Of a stretch of 64,000 nt of DNA, positions 45,311 through 54,553 are shown piece by piece (position 1 is the stretch's first letter; every line of letters starts with the position of its first letter). A program made the translations under genes and the position numbers. The stretch comes from Ruminococcaceae bacterium P7 (GTDB lineage Bacteria; Bacillota; Clostridia; Oscillospirales; Acutalibacteraceae), in the NCBI GenBank assembly GCA_900100595.1, contig FMUA01000014.1, positions 1-64,000 on the forward strand, written 5' to 3'. The notes below the pieces were generated by a model. It saw only the letters and a list, made by a program, of their open reading frames with translations. It did no database searches and was not told where the DNA came from.

Positions 45311-45538
45311 GTCGCGTAAACGCGTTGTTTGATTCCTCACCGTTCCATAGTCCGCGAATTGACCGCGGGTTCTCACCCGCTGTCGCGTAAACGCGTTGTT
45401 TGATTCCTCACCGTTCCATAGTCCGCGAATTGACCGCGGGTTCTCACCCGCTGTCGCGTAAACGCGTTGTTTGATTCGTCACCGTTCCATGGTCCGCGAA
45501 TTGCCCGCGGGGGCTTCCCCGCCGGGTTCTCACCCGCT
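45311..45538. repeat. Three tandem copies of a 71-bp unit
   Basis: Copies begin at 45311, 45382 and 45453. The first two are identical; the third has point changes and a roughly 15-bp insertion with GGGGGCTTCCCCGCC. Each unit holds three small inverted repeats: GCGTAAACGC, CCGCG(N7)CGCGG and GCGGGT(N4)ACCCGC. No frame runs through it. The last copy touches the stop codon of the DHHW gene, so the array is in that gene's 3' region. Confidence 0.9.
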
Positions 45539-46943
45539 AATCAAACATTCCTGAAATGCTGTCCAGCTGAATCTGGGCGTTGGCGCTCATGACGCCGTTG
45601 CTGAACAGCACGTCCGTGATGCCGTTCTCCTGACAATAGGTCTGGAAGCTCTTGCCGACGTTATCGCGGAAGGTGCGCAGATCCATGACGTGCACCTCGG
45701 AATAGTTGTAGGTCAGATACGGCACAAACGCGTTGCCGAAGCTCTCCTTGATGACCGCGATCTTCCTGTCCGCCTGCGCGGTCGGCGCGGATGACTTCAT
45801 GACGGTCAGCGGATTGTCGCCCGAAATGAAGATCAGGTAGGTCGAGTTGCCTTCGCCGAACACGCCCTCCGCATAGGGGCTGTTCATCTCGTAATGCTCG
45901 CCGTCCTCTCCCGTGATCGACATGCTGACGCTGTAGGGCAGCGTCCAGTAGTGAACGGTGTCGGTGTCGATCTTCGTGTTGTTATAGGAAAAGCTGCCCA
46001 GGAAGCCGTCGACGGTCTTTTCGGTGCAGGTTCCCAGATCGAGCGCGGGCATTCCGTTGGTATCACAGAACGCCTTGTAGCCGTAATACGCGCCGAGTCC
46101 CGTCCAGTGGTGGTCGGATTTGAAGTACAGGTACTCGCTGTTGTGGTCGGCGAGGTAATTATATATGTTGATCGGCTTGACCACGCCCGTGTTGAGCTTG
46201 GAATACGCCGTCTTGATGTTCTGCGACTGGGAATTCGACTGGTTCTCTCCCGTTTTCAGCCTGTCGGGCAGATAATACTCGGCGCTGGTCGGAATCATCA
46301 TGTCATAGACCTTCATGCCGCTGAGCTTGCCAGCAAGGGTGTTGATCGTCTCCGCGTAGGTCGCGGCGCTCTCGTCGCCGCCGCCGAACAGCTCAAAGCC
46401 CTGACGGTTCCAGTAGTAGTCCGAATAAATCAGCTCGCCCGTGGTGTTGTCATCCTTGATGACGGGCGTCTTGAAGTAGGTCGGCGAGAGGTCGTCTCCG
46501 CCTGCGGGAGGAGTCGTCGCCTGTATCTGCGAGATGCCGCTTGCCGCCTCCTGCTGCTGGATGGTGTCGGTCGACACCTTCTCCTTCGGCTCTTTGGTGG
46601 AGCAGCCCCTGAACATGGTTACTAAGAGTATGATGACCAGTATCAGAAGTCCCGCGCCGACAGCGAGGATGATTGCGCGGTTGCGCATACGGCGCCTTCG
46701 CTGCGCTTCACGTCTCCTGCGCGCGCTGGCGTTCCGGTAGACGGGACGTCCTGACGGAGCCGCGGACGGCCGTCTCTGCGAGGACGACGGACGGCGGCTG
46801 CGCTGCGTGCTCTGCGGTTTCCGCGTGCCCTGTGAGCGCTGCGTCGGTCGGCTGCCGGAGCCTTGACGTCTGTCCGTGCGCTGCTGTCTGCGGGATGAAG
46901 ATAAGCTCTCGTCAAAATTATCAAGATCGGAGCGGGATACCAT
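45537..46943 (-). CDS. DHHW-family membrane protein (AlgX/AlgJ-like)
   Basis: ATG 46943 (GGGGGTGTGCCGTG upstream). The 468-residue protein has a long Arg/Ser/Gln-rich cytosolic tail (1-90, RSQGTRKPQSTQRSRRPSSS), one TM helix (about 93-112, AIILAVGAGLLILVIILLVT) and an extracellular domain of about 320 residues with YFKSDHHWTGLGAYYGYKAF. DHHW proteins are SGNH-hydrolase-like and act in O-acetylation of surface polysaccharides. The basic, repetitive cytosolic tail is unusual. Confidence 0.85.
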   Translation of the reverse strand: MVSRSDLDNFDESLSSSRRQQRTDRRQGSGSRPTQRSQGTRKPQSTQRSRRPSSSQRRPSAAPSGRPVYRNASARRRREAQRRRRMRNRAIILAVGAGLLILVIILLVTMFRGCSTKEPKEKVSTDTIQQQEAASGISQIQATTPPAGGDDLSPTYFKTPVIKDDNTTGELIYSDYYWNRQGFELFGGGDESAATYAETINTLAGKLSGMKVYDMMIPTSAEYYLPDRLKTGENQSNSQSQNIKTAYSKLNTGVVKPINIYNYLADHNSEYLYFKSDHHWTGLGAYYGYKAFCDTNGMPALDLGTCTEKTVDGFLGSFSYNNTKIDTDTVHYWTLPYSVSMSITGEDGEHYEMNSPYAEGVFGEGNSTYLIFISGDNPLTVMKSSAPTAQADRKIAVIKESFGNAFVPYLTYNYSEVHVMDLRTFRDNVGKSFQTYCQENGITDVLFSNGVMSANAQIQLDSISGMFD

Positions 46944-46999
46944 CACGGCACACCCCCTTTGATTCGTTACTGTTTATCTCTGAAAACACATATATTACT

Positions 47000-47028
47000 A
47001 TTATACAACAAAAGTCTTACAAAAACAA
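47000..47028 (-). promoter_or_regulatory. Promoter of the DHHW gene
   Basis: Minus strand: TTGTTT (47028-47023), a 17-bp spacer, TATAAT (47005-47000). Confidence 0.7.
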
Positions 47029-47073
47029 CACTTTTCGCACATGGACAAAAAGTTTTTTTGCACCATATCCGAT

Positions 47074-47775
47074 TTACGCGTTATCAGCGGCGAAAAAGTC
47101 CTTCATCACCGCGACGGTTTTGTCGGCGGCAAGGCGGCAGAACTTGACGAAATCCACGCCCTTGTTCTCGTCGAGGTCGTCGGAGATCGCGCGGATGACA
47201 GCAAACGGAACGCCGCAGCGGTGGCAGACGTGACCGATCGCCGCTCCCTCCATCTCGCACGCGACCGCGCCGAAGCGGTCGTTGATGCGCAGACGCTTGC
47301 GCCTGTCGGAGATGAATACGTCGCCGCTCGCGATGATGCCCTGCGCGGTTCTTGTGTCGGGGAGCGTCTTGCAGATGGACGCGAGCCGCGTCGCGATGTT
47401 TTTGTCGCACTCGAAGAAGGTCACGGTGCCCGAGGGCAGACAGACCTCGCCCTGCTTGTAGCCGAGGGCGCGCATGTTCATATCGTGCTCGACGACCTTG
47501 CTGCCGACGACGATATCGCCGACGCCGACAAGCGGTGACAGCGCGCCCGCAACGCCGCTGTTGATGATGGCGTCGGGGTGGTAGCGGTCAATCAGGACCG
47601 TCGCGCACATCGCGGCGTTGACCTTGCCTTCGCCGCAGACGACGACCGTGACGTCCTGTCCGCCGAGGGTGCCGCGGCGGAATGTCATTCCGTAGATTTC
47701 CTCTGTTTCGATGCTCTCGGCGAGGGCGATGATGCCGTCCGCCTCGAGCTGCATGGCGCAGATAATGCCAATCAT
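47074..47775 (-). CDS. mtnN: 5'-methylthioadenosine/S-adenosylhomocysteine nucleosidase
   Basis: ATG 47775 after AAGGAGAACGATT. 233 residues with MIGIICAMQLEADGI, NSGVAGALSPLVGVGDIVVG, CEMEGAAIGHVC and FAVIRAISDDLD: nucleobase-binding and catalytic Glu/Asp of the MtnN family. It splits MTA and SAH to release adenine. It follows rsmE by 19 bp, so both come from one transcript. Confidence 0.93.
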   Translation of the reverse strand: MIGIICAMQLEADGIIALAESIETEEIYGMTFRRGTLGGQDVTVVVCGEGKVNAAMCATVLIDRYHPDAIINSGVAGALSPLVGVGDIVVGSKVVEHDMNMRALGYKQGEVCLPSGTVTFFECDKNIATRLASICKTLPDTRTAQGIIASGDVFISDRRKRLRINDRFGAVACEMEGAAIGHVCHRCGVPFAVIRAISDDLDENKGVDFVKFCRLAADKTVAVMKDFFAADNA

Positions 47776-47794
47776 AATCGTTCTCCTTATTTAT

Positions 47795-48520
47795 TTATGA
47801 AAAATTGTCGGTCTGGTACATGATCACGGACAGCGCCGCGAGCGGAGCCGTCTCCGCACGCAGAATGCGCTTTCCGAGCGTCGCCGCCTGCGCGCCGTGC
47901 GCGATTGCGAGAGACGCTTCCTCCGCCTCAAAGCCGCCCTCCGAGCCGATGAACATGCCGGCGGTTTTCGGTTTTTCCTTTAATATCTCCTTCACGGAGT
48001 CGCCGCCCAGCTCATAGAAAAAGACGTTTTTCTCATTCTCCTCCGCGAGCGCGACCGCCTGCGGAAAGCTCAGGCAGTCCGCGACCTCGGGGATGATGCC
48101 CCTGCGGCTCTGCATCGCCGCCTGCAGCGCGATTTTCTGCCATCTTTCACGCTTCTTTTTCAGCGACTTTTGGTCGGGACGGGACACGCACCGCGCGCTG
48201 AGGACGGGCACGATGCGGCTGACGCCCAGCTCGACGCATTTCTGCACGATGTAGTCCATCTTGTCGCCCTTGGGCAGCGCCTGAAAGAGCGTGACGAACA
48301 CGTCCGGCTCATTCTCACAGGGACGCTTTGAGAGGATTTTCACCGCGATGTCAGAGGACGTGATCTCCGCGATCTCGCCGTCGCACTGTATGCCCGCGGG
48401 CGTCACGAGCGTGACCGCTTCTCCCGTGCGAACGCGCAGGACGCGCAGATGCTTCGCGTTTTCGCCGTCCACGCGGTAAATATCGGACGTAATTTCGTTA
48501 TCGGTAAAGAACCAAGCCAT
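47795..48520 (-). CDS. rsmE: 16S rRNA m3U1498 methyltransferase
   Basis: ATG 48520 (GGAGGCGGCT upstream); the open frame extending far upstream is antisense to the next gene and is rejected. 241 residues with the PUA-like N-terminus (NAKHLRVLRVRTGEAVTLVT), ALPKGDKMDYIVQKCVELGV and the SPOUT knot IGSEGGFEAEEASLA, LGKRILRAETAPL. Methylates N3 of U1498 in 16S rRNA. Confidence 0.93.
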   Translation of the reverse strand: MAWFFTDNEITSDIYRVDGENAKHLRVLRVRTGEAVTLVTPAGIQCDGEIAEITSSDIAVKILSKRPCENEPDVFVTLFQALPKGDKMDYIVQKCVELGVSRIVPVLSARCVSRPDQKSLKKKRERWQKIALQAAMQSRRGIIPEVADCLSFPQAVALAEENEKNVFFYELGGDSVKEILKEKPKTAGMFIGSEGGFEAEEASLAIAHGAQAATLGKRILRAETAPLAALSVIMYQTDNFS

Positions 48521-48574
48521 AGCCGCCTCCGTAAAATAAGTATCTGACAATATCATACCGCAAATCAAAAAGAA

Positions 48575-48603
48575 TTGCAATAAGTATTGTGACATGCTAC
48601 AAT
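48575..48603 (+). promoter_or_regulatory. Promoter of the CinA-C gene
   Basis: TTGCAA (48575-48580), a 17-bp spacer, TACAAT (48598-48603), 19 bp before the start. Confidence 0.7.
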
Positions 48604-48622
48604 AGGGACGAGGTGATTTGAC

Positions 48623-49162
48623 ATGGTAACACTGACAGCACAGGACATCATGGAGCTGTTTCAGAAGAATACTATCGAGCTGAGCAAAATCGAGGAGCTG
48701 GTCGTCGAGCGGTTCACGGAAAAGGAGCTGAAGCTCGCGACCGCCGAGAGCTGTACGGGCGGTCTGATCAGCGAGAGGATCACGCGGGTCAGCGGCGCGA
48801 GCGCAATGTTTGACTGCGGCGTGTGCTCCTACGCGAACGAGATCAAGGAAAAGGTGCTCGGCGTGCGGCACGACACGCTGCAGATACTCGGAGCGGTCTC
48901 CGCGGAGACCGCGATGCAGATGGCGGAGGGCGTGAAAAAGCTGTCGGGAGCGGATATCGCCGTCAGCACGACGGGCATCGCGGGTCCCACGGGAGGCACC
49001 GCGCAGAAGCCCGTCGGACTGGTATATCTCGGCGTATGCACCGACGCGGGCGCCTACGCGATACAGCTTTTGCTCGGCGAGGAAAATTCCCGCGACTACA
49101 TCCGCGCGATGGCAAGCTCCGCGGCGCTCTTTACCGCGCTTTCCGAGGCGGTAAAGTTCTGA
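48623..49162 (+). CDS. pncC: CinA C-terminal domain protein (nicotinamide-nucleotide amidohydrolase)
   Basis: ATG 48623 after GAGGTGATTTGAC. 179 residues with ATAESCTGGLISERITRVSG, YANEIKEKVLGV and STTGIAGPTGGTAQKPVGLV, the signature of the stand-alone CinA-C/PncC deamidase that converts NMN to NaMN. The N-terminal CinA pyrophosphatase domain is absent, as in the short form; the first 35 residues are extra helix. Confidence 0.88.
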   Translation: MVTLTAQDIMELFQKNTIELSKIEELVVERFTEKELKLATAESCTGGLISERITRVSGASAMFDCGVCSYANEIKEKVLGVRHDTLQILGAVSAETAMQMAEGVKKLSGADIAVSTTGIAGPTGGTAQKPVGLVYLGVCTDAGAYAIQLLLGEENSRDYIRAMASSAALFTALSEAVKF

Positions 49163-49181
49163 GCGGATAGTTCCCGTTTTT

Positions 49182-49277
49182 GTCAGCAGTAGTAAAGATT
49201 CAGCGGAACATGATGATATCCTGTCGGATTTCAACAAGCAAACGTGCGCTGTTTTCGTCAGCAGTAGTAAAGATTCA
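49182..49277 (+). repeat. Two direct 21-bp repeats upstream of malQ
   Basis: GTCAGCAGTAGTAAAGATTC plus A occurs at 49182-49202 and 49257-49277, 75 bp apart, each preceded by GTTTT. The 49163-49341 stretch contains no gene. The copies lie 65-160 bp upstream of the malQ -35 box, so they may be activator sites or remnants of a small repeat. Confidence 0.7.
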
Positions 49278-49341
49278 AGCAAACTTCACCATCGTACTGT
49301 AATTTTTCACAAAAAAAGTAACGCTTCCCGATTTAAAATAC

Positions 49342-49370
49342 TTGAAAAATGCGGGATTTTATGATAAAAT
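49342..49370 (+). promoter_or_regulatory. Promoter of malQ-glgP
   Basis: TTGAAA (49342-49347), a 17-bp spacer, TAAAAT (49365-49370), with an 80-bp leader before malQ. Confidence 0.75.
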
Positions 49371-49450
49371 ACACTTGATACTATGTGCACCAAGGTTTAT
49401 GCGGAGCATATGGACCAAAAAACTATCCGTCAGATTGGAGTTGATTAATT

Positions 49451-50935
49451 ATGGCAAGAAGCGCAGGTGTTCTTCTCTCGATAACTTCGCTTCCTTCCCC
49501 CTACGGAATCGGCACCATCGGCAAAGAGGCGCGCGCGTTTGCTGACTACCTGAAAAAGGCAGGTCAGACCGTGTGGCAGATCCTTCCCGTTGGACCGACG
49601 AGCTACGGCGACTCGCCGTACCAGGCGTTTTCCACCTATGCGGGCAACCCGTATCTGATCGACCTCGACATGCTTTGCGAGGAAGGTCTGATCACCAAGG
49701 AGCAGCTCGACAGCTTTGACTGGGGCTCAAATCCCGCTCAGGTTGACTATGAAAAAATCTACAACGCCAGATTCCCGGCGCTGCGTATTGCGTTCGAGAA
49801 TTTCAAGAAGGCCGATCAGAAGGCTTATCTGAAATTCACGCGTCAGAACAGCAAGTGGCTCAAGAACTACGCCCTCTTCATGGCGCTCAAGAACAAGTTC
49901 AACATGACCTCGTGGACAGAGTGGCCCGAGGACATCAAGATGCGCGAGGACAGCGCCGTCAGACGCTGGGAGCGCAAGCTCAGAAACGAGATCCGCTTCT
50001 GGAAGTTCGTTCAGTTCAAGTTCTATGAGCAGTGGGAGAGCTTCCGCGCGTATGTCAACGGACTGGGCATCAAGATCCTCGGCGACATGCCGATCTACGT
50101 CGCGATGGACAGCGCCGACACATGGGCGAATCCCGAGCTGTTCCAGCTCTATGACGACGGCGATCCGATCGCTGTTGCAGGCTGTCCGCCCGATTATTTC
50201 TCCGCGACAGGTCAGCTCTGGGGCAATCCGCTCTATGACTGGGACTACCTCAAGGAGACCGGCTACGAGTGGTGGTTCGAGAGAATCGCCGCGGCGTCAA
50301 GGCTCTATGACATCACCAGAATCGACCACTTCCGCGCCTTCGCGAGCTACTATTCGATTCCGTATCCCGCCGAGAACGCGATCAACGGCAAGTGGGTCGA
50401 GGGTCCGCGCATCCAGTTCTTCCGCATGATGGAGGAGGCTCTCGGCAAGATCGAGATCGTCGCCGAGGATCTGGGTACTTTGACTCCCGACGTGACCGAG
50501 CTGATGGAGCAGACGGGCTATCCCGGCATGAAGGTGCTGGAGTTCGCCTTCGACAGCGGCGAGGAAAACGACTATCTGCCGCATAAATACACCAACAATT
50601 GCGTCGTCTATACCGGCACTCACGATAACGACACCGTTATGGGCTGGGTGGAAACCGCCAAGCAGAGTGACATTGACTACGCGAGAAGCTACTGCAAGAT
50701 GCCTCCCGACGAGCCCTTCAACTGGGGCCTGATCCGCACTGCCTATGAGAGTAAGGCGGACATGGCGATCGTTCCCATCCAGGATATTCTCGGTCTCGGC
50801 AAGGACGCGAGAATGAACACGCCCTCCACCACCGGCGCAAACTGGGCATGGAGAGTGGATGCGAACGCGCTCACGGAGGAGCTTGCGGATAAATTAAAAA
50901 CATTGTCCGTCAGAACCGGACGAATGGAGGACTAA
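49451..50935 (+). CDS. malQ: 4-alpha-glucanotransferase (amylomaltase)
   Basis: ATG 49451 after TTGGAGTTGATTAATT. The 494-residue GH77 protein has ILPVGPTSYGDSPYQAFSTY, GDMPIYVAMDSADTW, ITRIDHFRAF with nucleophile Asp292, IVAEDLGTLTPDV with the acid/base Glu, and GTHDNDTVMGW. It transfers maltosyl units between maltodextrins. glgP follows 3 bp later; together they degrade maltodextrin or glycogen to glucose 1-phosphate. Usual bacterial length. Codon use is more C-ending than its neighbours, suggesting high expression. Confidence 0.95.
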   Translation: MARSAGVLLSITSLPSPYGIGTIGKEARAFADYLKKAGQTVWQILPVGPTSYGDSPYQAFSTYAGNPYLIDLDMLCEEGLITKEQLDSFDWGSNPAQVDYEKIYNARFPALRIAFENFKKADQKAYLKFTRQNSKWLKNYALFMALKNKFNMTSWTEWPEDIKMREDSAVRRWERKLRNEIRFWKFVQFKFYEQWESFRAYVNGLGIKILGDMPIYVAMDSADTWANPELFQLYDDGDPIAVAGCPPDYFSATGQLWGNPLYDWDYLKETGYEWWFERIAAASRLYDITRIDHFRAFASYYSIPYPAENAINGKWVEGPRIQFFRMMEEALGKIEIVAEDLGTLTPDVTELMEQTGYPGMKVLEFAFDSGEENDYLPHKYTNNCVVYTGTHDNDTVMGWVETAKQSDIDYARSYCKMPPDEPFNWGLIRTAYESKADMAIVPIQDILGLGKDARMNTPSTTGANWAWRVDANALTEELADKLKTLSVRTGRMED

Positions 50936-50938
50936 CAA

Positions 50939-53305
50939 ATGGGTAACATTATGGAAAAACTCGAGCTCACCGCTCAGTCCATGTACTGCAAGAAGATCGA
51001 GGAGCTGACCGCTTCCGAGCTTCACCTTGCGCTGGGCAAGGCTGTCATGGGCGAAATCGCTCCCGACTGGGCAGCGAGCAAGGCTAAGCACAACAGTGAA
51101 AGACGCGCATATTATATGTCCGCGGAATTCCTCATGGGCAGAATGATGTACAACAACCTCTACTGCCTGGGCATCCTCGACGAGGTCACCAAGCTCCTCA
51201 AGAAGAAGGGCATCGACATCAACGTGTTCGAGGATATCGACGACGCCGCGCTGGGCAACGGCGGTCTGGGCAGACTGGCTGCTTGCTATCTCGATTCTGC
51301 TGCGACTCAGGAGGTTCCCCTCGACGGTTACGGCATCCGCTATAAGTACGGCCTGTTCAAGCAGCTCATTCAGGACGGCTATCAGGTAGAGGTCGCCGAC
51401 AACTGGCAGCGCTTTGAGGATCCCTGGTGCATCCGCAAGGAGGACGAGGCTGTCACCGTTTCGTTCAAGAACCAGACCGTCAAGGCGGTTCCCTATGACA
51501 TGGCTGTCATCGGCTGCAAGACCAAGAACATCAACACCCTGCGTCTGTGGCAGGCTGAGGCGGTCAACGACTTCGACTTCACCGCCTTCAACAACACCGA
51601 GTATGACCTCGCTGTCAAGGAGAAGAACGACGCCGAGAATATCTCCAAGGTTCTCTATCCCAACGACAACAAGTACGAGGGCAAGGTGCTCCGCTTAAAG
51701 CAGCAGTATTTCTTCTGCTCCGCTTCCCTGCAGGATATCATCCGCCGCTACAAGGCAAAGCACGGCAGCGATTTCAGCTTCTTCGCTCAGGAGAACGCGG
51801 TTCAGCTCAACGATACGCATCCCGTATCCTGCGTTCCCGAGCTTGTTCGTCTGCTCCAGATCGAGGGCATGAACTTTGACGAGGCGTTTGAGATCGCGAG
51901 AAAGACCTGCTCCTACACCAACCACACCGTTCTCGGCGAAGCGCTCGAGAAGTGGCCCGCTGACCTCATGAACGAGGTTATCCCCGTAATTTACGACATC
52001 ATCGCTCTCATCGCCAACAAGTGTCAGGAGGAGCTTTCCGCTATGGGCGTTCCCGAGGACAAGAAGGCGAAGATGCGCATTATCGACGGCAACGTCGTCC
52101 ACATGGCGCGTCTTGCGACCTATGCCGGCACCTATGTCAACGGCGTAGCCCAGCTCCACACCGAGATCCTCAAGAGAGATCTCCTCAAGGAGTGGTACGA
52201 GGTTTATCCCGACAGATTCCTCAACAAGACAAACGGTATCACACAGCGCCGCTGGCTCGGTCTGTGCAACCCCGAGCTGAGCGAGCTGATCACCAAGAAG
52301 GTCGGCTCCGACGACTGGCTGATCGACCTCTCCAAGCTCTCCGTCCTCAACGACTGCTGCGACGCGAGAACCATCAACAAGTTCAACGACATCAAGCATA
52401 AGAAGAAGGAGCAGCTTGCTGCCTACATCAAGAAGATGGACGGCTATGACATCAACCCCGACACCATCTTTGACGTACAGGTCAAGAGACTCCACGAGTA
52501 CAAGAGACAGCTCCTCAACGCGTTCTCCATCATGGCGATCTACTTCCGCATCAAGGAAGGCAAGCTGCCCGACTGGACGCCCACGACCTTCATCTTCGGC
52601 GCGAAGGCGGCTCCCGGCTACGCGAGAGCGAAGGCGATCATCAAGTACATCACCGAGATCGCGAACCTCGTCAACAACGATCCCGACACCAAGGACAAGC
52701 TGCAGGTTTACTTCATCTCCAACTACAACGTCTCCTACGCGGAGAAGATCGTTGTCGCGGCTGATATCTCCGAGCAGACCTCTACCGCAGGCCTCGAGGC
52801 TTCCGGTACGGGCAACATGAAGTTCATGCTCAACGGTGCCGTAACCCTCGGCACATGGGACGGCGCGAACATCGAGATCGCGGAGTGCGCAGGCGTTGAG
52901 AACGAGTACATCTTCGGCGCGAGAGTCGAGGACATCGAGAGACTCAAGGCTGAGGGCTACAACCCCAGAGCGCTCTATGATTCCAACCCCGAGACCAAGA
53001 GAGTTATCGACACCCTGATCGACGGCACCTTTGACGACGACGGCGCACAGGGAGAGGGCAGCTTCAAGGAGCTCCACGACGCTCTGCTGATCGGTACCTC
53101 CTGGCAGGTAGCCGACCACTACTTCCTGCTCTATGATCTGCCGCTCTATGTTGACGCGAAGATCAAGGCGAATTCCGACTACGCGGACAGAAAAGAGTTC
53201 GGCAAGAAGTGCCTGCTCAACGTCGCGAACGCGGGCAAGTTCTCCTCCGACCGCTCCATCCTCGAGTACGCGAAGGAAATCTGGCACACCTCCTACAAGA
53301 AGTAA
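50939..53305 (+). CDS. glgP: Glycogen/maltodextrin phosphorylase
   Basis: ATG 50939 after GGAGGACTAACAA. The 788-residue GT35 enzyme has NGGLGRLAACYLDSAATQEV, QLNDTHPV, VKRLHEYKRQLLNAF and the PLP-binding SGTGNMKFMLNG with Lys628. It splits alpha-1,4-glucan with phosphate to glucose 1-phosphate in the cytosol. Coupled to malQ. Confidence 0.95.
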   Translation: MGNIMEKLELTAQSMYCKKIEELTASELHLALGKAVMGEIAPDWAASKAKHNSERRAYYMSAEFLMGRMMYNNLYCLGILDEVTKLLKKKGIDINVFEDIDDAALGNGGLGRLAACYLDSAATQEVPLDGYGIRYKYGLFKQLIQDGYQVEVADNWQRFEDPWCIRKEDEAVTVSFKNQTVKAVPYDMAVIGCKTKNINTLRLWQAEAVNDFDFTAFNNTEYDLAVKEKNDAENISKVLYPNDNKYEGKVLRLKQQYFFCSASLQDIIRRYKAKHGSDFSFFAQENAVQLNDTHPVSCVPELVRLLQIEGMNFDEAFEIARKTCSYTNHTVLGEALEKWPADLMNEVIPVIYDIIALIANKCQEELSAMGVPEDKKAKMRIIDGNVVHMARLATYAGTYVNGVAQLHTEILKRDLLKEWYEVYPDRFLNKTNGITQRRWLGLCNPELSELITKKVGSDDWLIDLSKLSVLNDCCDARTINKFNDIKHKKKEQLAAYIKKMDGYDINPDTIFDVQVKRLHEYKRQLLNAFSIMAIYFRIKEGKLPDWTPTTFIFGAKAAPGYARAKAIIKYITEIANLVNNDPDTKDKLQVYFISNYNVSYAEKIVVAADISEQTSTAGLEASGTGNMKFMLNGAVTLGTWDGANIEIAECAGVENEYIFGARVEDIERLKAEGYNPRALYDSNPETKRVIDTLIDGTFDDDGAQGEGSFKELHDALLIGTSWQVADHYFLLYDLPLYVDAKIKANSDYADRKEFGKKCLLNVANAGKFSSDRSILEYAKEIWHTSYKK

Positions 53306-53330
53306 TATAGGGTTTATCCCGATATACAGC

Positions 53331-53360
53331 GAAAGCGCAGCAAGTAATTGCTGCGCTTTC
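53331..53360 (+). terminator. Terminator after glgP
   Basis: GAAAGCGCAGCAA / TTGCTGCGCTTTC, a perfect 13-bp stem with a 4-nt loop. Its downstream T tract is weak. Confidence 0.7.
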
Positions 53361-53384
53361 TGAATTTTAAATACTGATAAAGAA

Positions 53385-53408
53385 ACCGACCTCCTTGCGA
53401 AGGTCGGT
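53385..53408 (-). terminator. Terminator after ldh
   Basis: ACCGACCT / AGGTCGGT stem followed by TTTCTTTAT on the minus strand, just after the ldh stop. Confidence 0.75.
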
Positions 53409-53413
53409 AAAGA

Positions 53414-54364
53414 TTAAAAAATAGAGAGGAAATTTTCGTCCAGGATTTGGTAGGAGCTTTTCAGCTGTTCCAGCTCCTCCTCGGTGAGACTCAGCTCGAG
53501 GATGCGGTTCGCGCCCGAGCTGTTGATGATGCAGGGATTGCCGATAAAGACGTCCTTGCGCAGACCGTACTCGCCGCGCAGACGCACCGAGCAGGTAAAG
53601 ACGCTGTTCTCGTTGGAGAATATCGCGCGGACGATGCGGCAGATCGCCATGCCGATGCCGTAGTAGGTGCTTCCCTTCGCCTTGATGATCTCATAGGCGG
53701 CGTGGCGGACGTTCTGGGTGATCTGCTCGAGATCCTCCATCCTGTAGCGGTCGGGATATGCCGCGAGCATCTCGTTGATGTGCTTGACCGCGATGATCGC
53801 CTGACTCCACGGGACGAATTCGCTGTCGCCGTGCTCGCCGATGACGTAGGCGTGGATGTGGCGCGGGTCGATCTCGAAATAGGTGCCGAGCAGGTAGCGC
53901 AGACGGGCGGTATCGAGGGTGGTGCCCGTGCCGATGACCTTCGCCGCGTTGAAGCCGCTCAGCTCATAGGTCACGCGGGTCATGATGTCGACGGGGTTGG
54001 TGGCGACGAGGAAAATGCCGTCGAAGCCCGAGGACACGACGCGCGGCACGATCGCCTCAAAGACCTTGGTGTTGCGCTGCAGAAGATGCAGGCGGGTCTC
54101 GTCGGGCTTCTGCGCGACGCCGGCGCAGATAATGACGATCTCCGCGTCGGAGCAGTCCGAGTAGTTGCCGAAATAGATCTTCATGCTCGAGTTCGAGAAC
54201 GCGAGACCGTGGTTGAGGTCCATCGCTTCACCCTTTGCCCTGACCTCGTTGAGGTCGATGAGCACCAGCTCGTCGCAGAGACTCTGGTTGAGCGCGGCGT
54301 AAGCGAAGCTCATGCCGACCATGCCCGTGCCGACCAGCACGACCTTTCTGTTGTTGTTAGCCAT
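53414..54364 (-). CDS. ldh: L-lactate dehydrogenase
   Basis: ATG 54364 after AAAGGAGGATATTT. 316 residues with GTGMVGMSFAYAALNQ, QKPDETRLHLLQRN (substrate Arg), ATNPVDIMTRVTYELSG, and YVIGEHGDSEFVPWS with the catalytic His. Reduces pyruvate to lactate with NADH. The residue after QKP is Asp where Gly is common. Monocistronic. Confidence 0.92.
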   Translation of the reverse strand: MANNNRKVVLVGTGMVGMSFAYAALNQSLCDELVLIDLNEVRAKGEAMDLNHGLAFSNSSMKIYFGNYSDCSDAEIVIICAGVAQKPDETRLHLLQRNTKVFEAIVPRVVSSGFDGIFLVATNPVDIMTRVTYELSGFNAAKVIGTGTTLDTARLRYLLGTYFEIDPRHIHAYVIGEHGDSEFVPWSQAIIAVKHINEMLAAYPDRYRMEDLEQITQNVRHAAYEIIKAKGSTYYGIGMAICRIVRAIFSNENSVFTCSVRLRGEYGLRKDVFIGNPCIINSSGANRILELSLTEEELEQLKSSYQILDENFLSIF

Positions 54365-54488
54365 AAATATCCTCCTTTGTGATTTCAGGTTCGGTTATTA
54401 TATAACCCAATTCTAACAAATATTATCGGCGATGTAAAGTGTTTTTTGCCGAATAGTGACTAAGTGATGAAAGATTGATGCAAGCAAC

Positions 54489-54517
54489 TTGCAAAAACAT
54501 TGTGCATATGATAAAAT
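54489..54517 (+). promoter_or_regulatory. Promoter of nfnAB
   Basis: TTGCAA (54489-54494), a 17-bp spacer, TAAAAT (54512-54517), 36 bp before nfnA. Confidence 0.75.
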
Positions 54518-54553
54518 AAACATAATACGCCTCGCATAAAAGGAGAGGACAGC

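Noticed and set aside
45311..45538. Possible CRISPR array
   Set aside because: Copies are contiguous 71-bp units with no unique spacers and no cas genes nearby.
48521..49282. Long N-terminal extension of rsmE
   Set aside because: Antisense to the CinA-C gene; rsmE homology begins at ATG 48520 with its own RBS.
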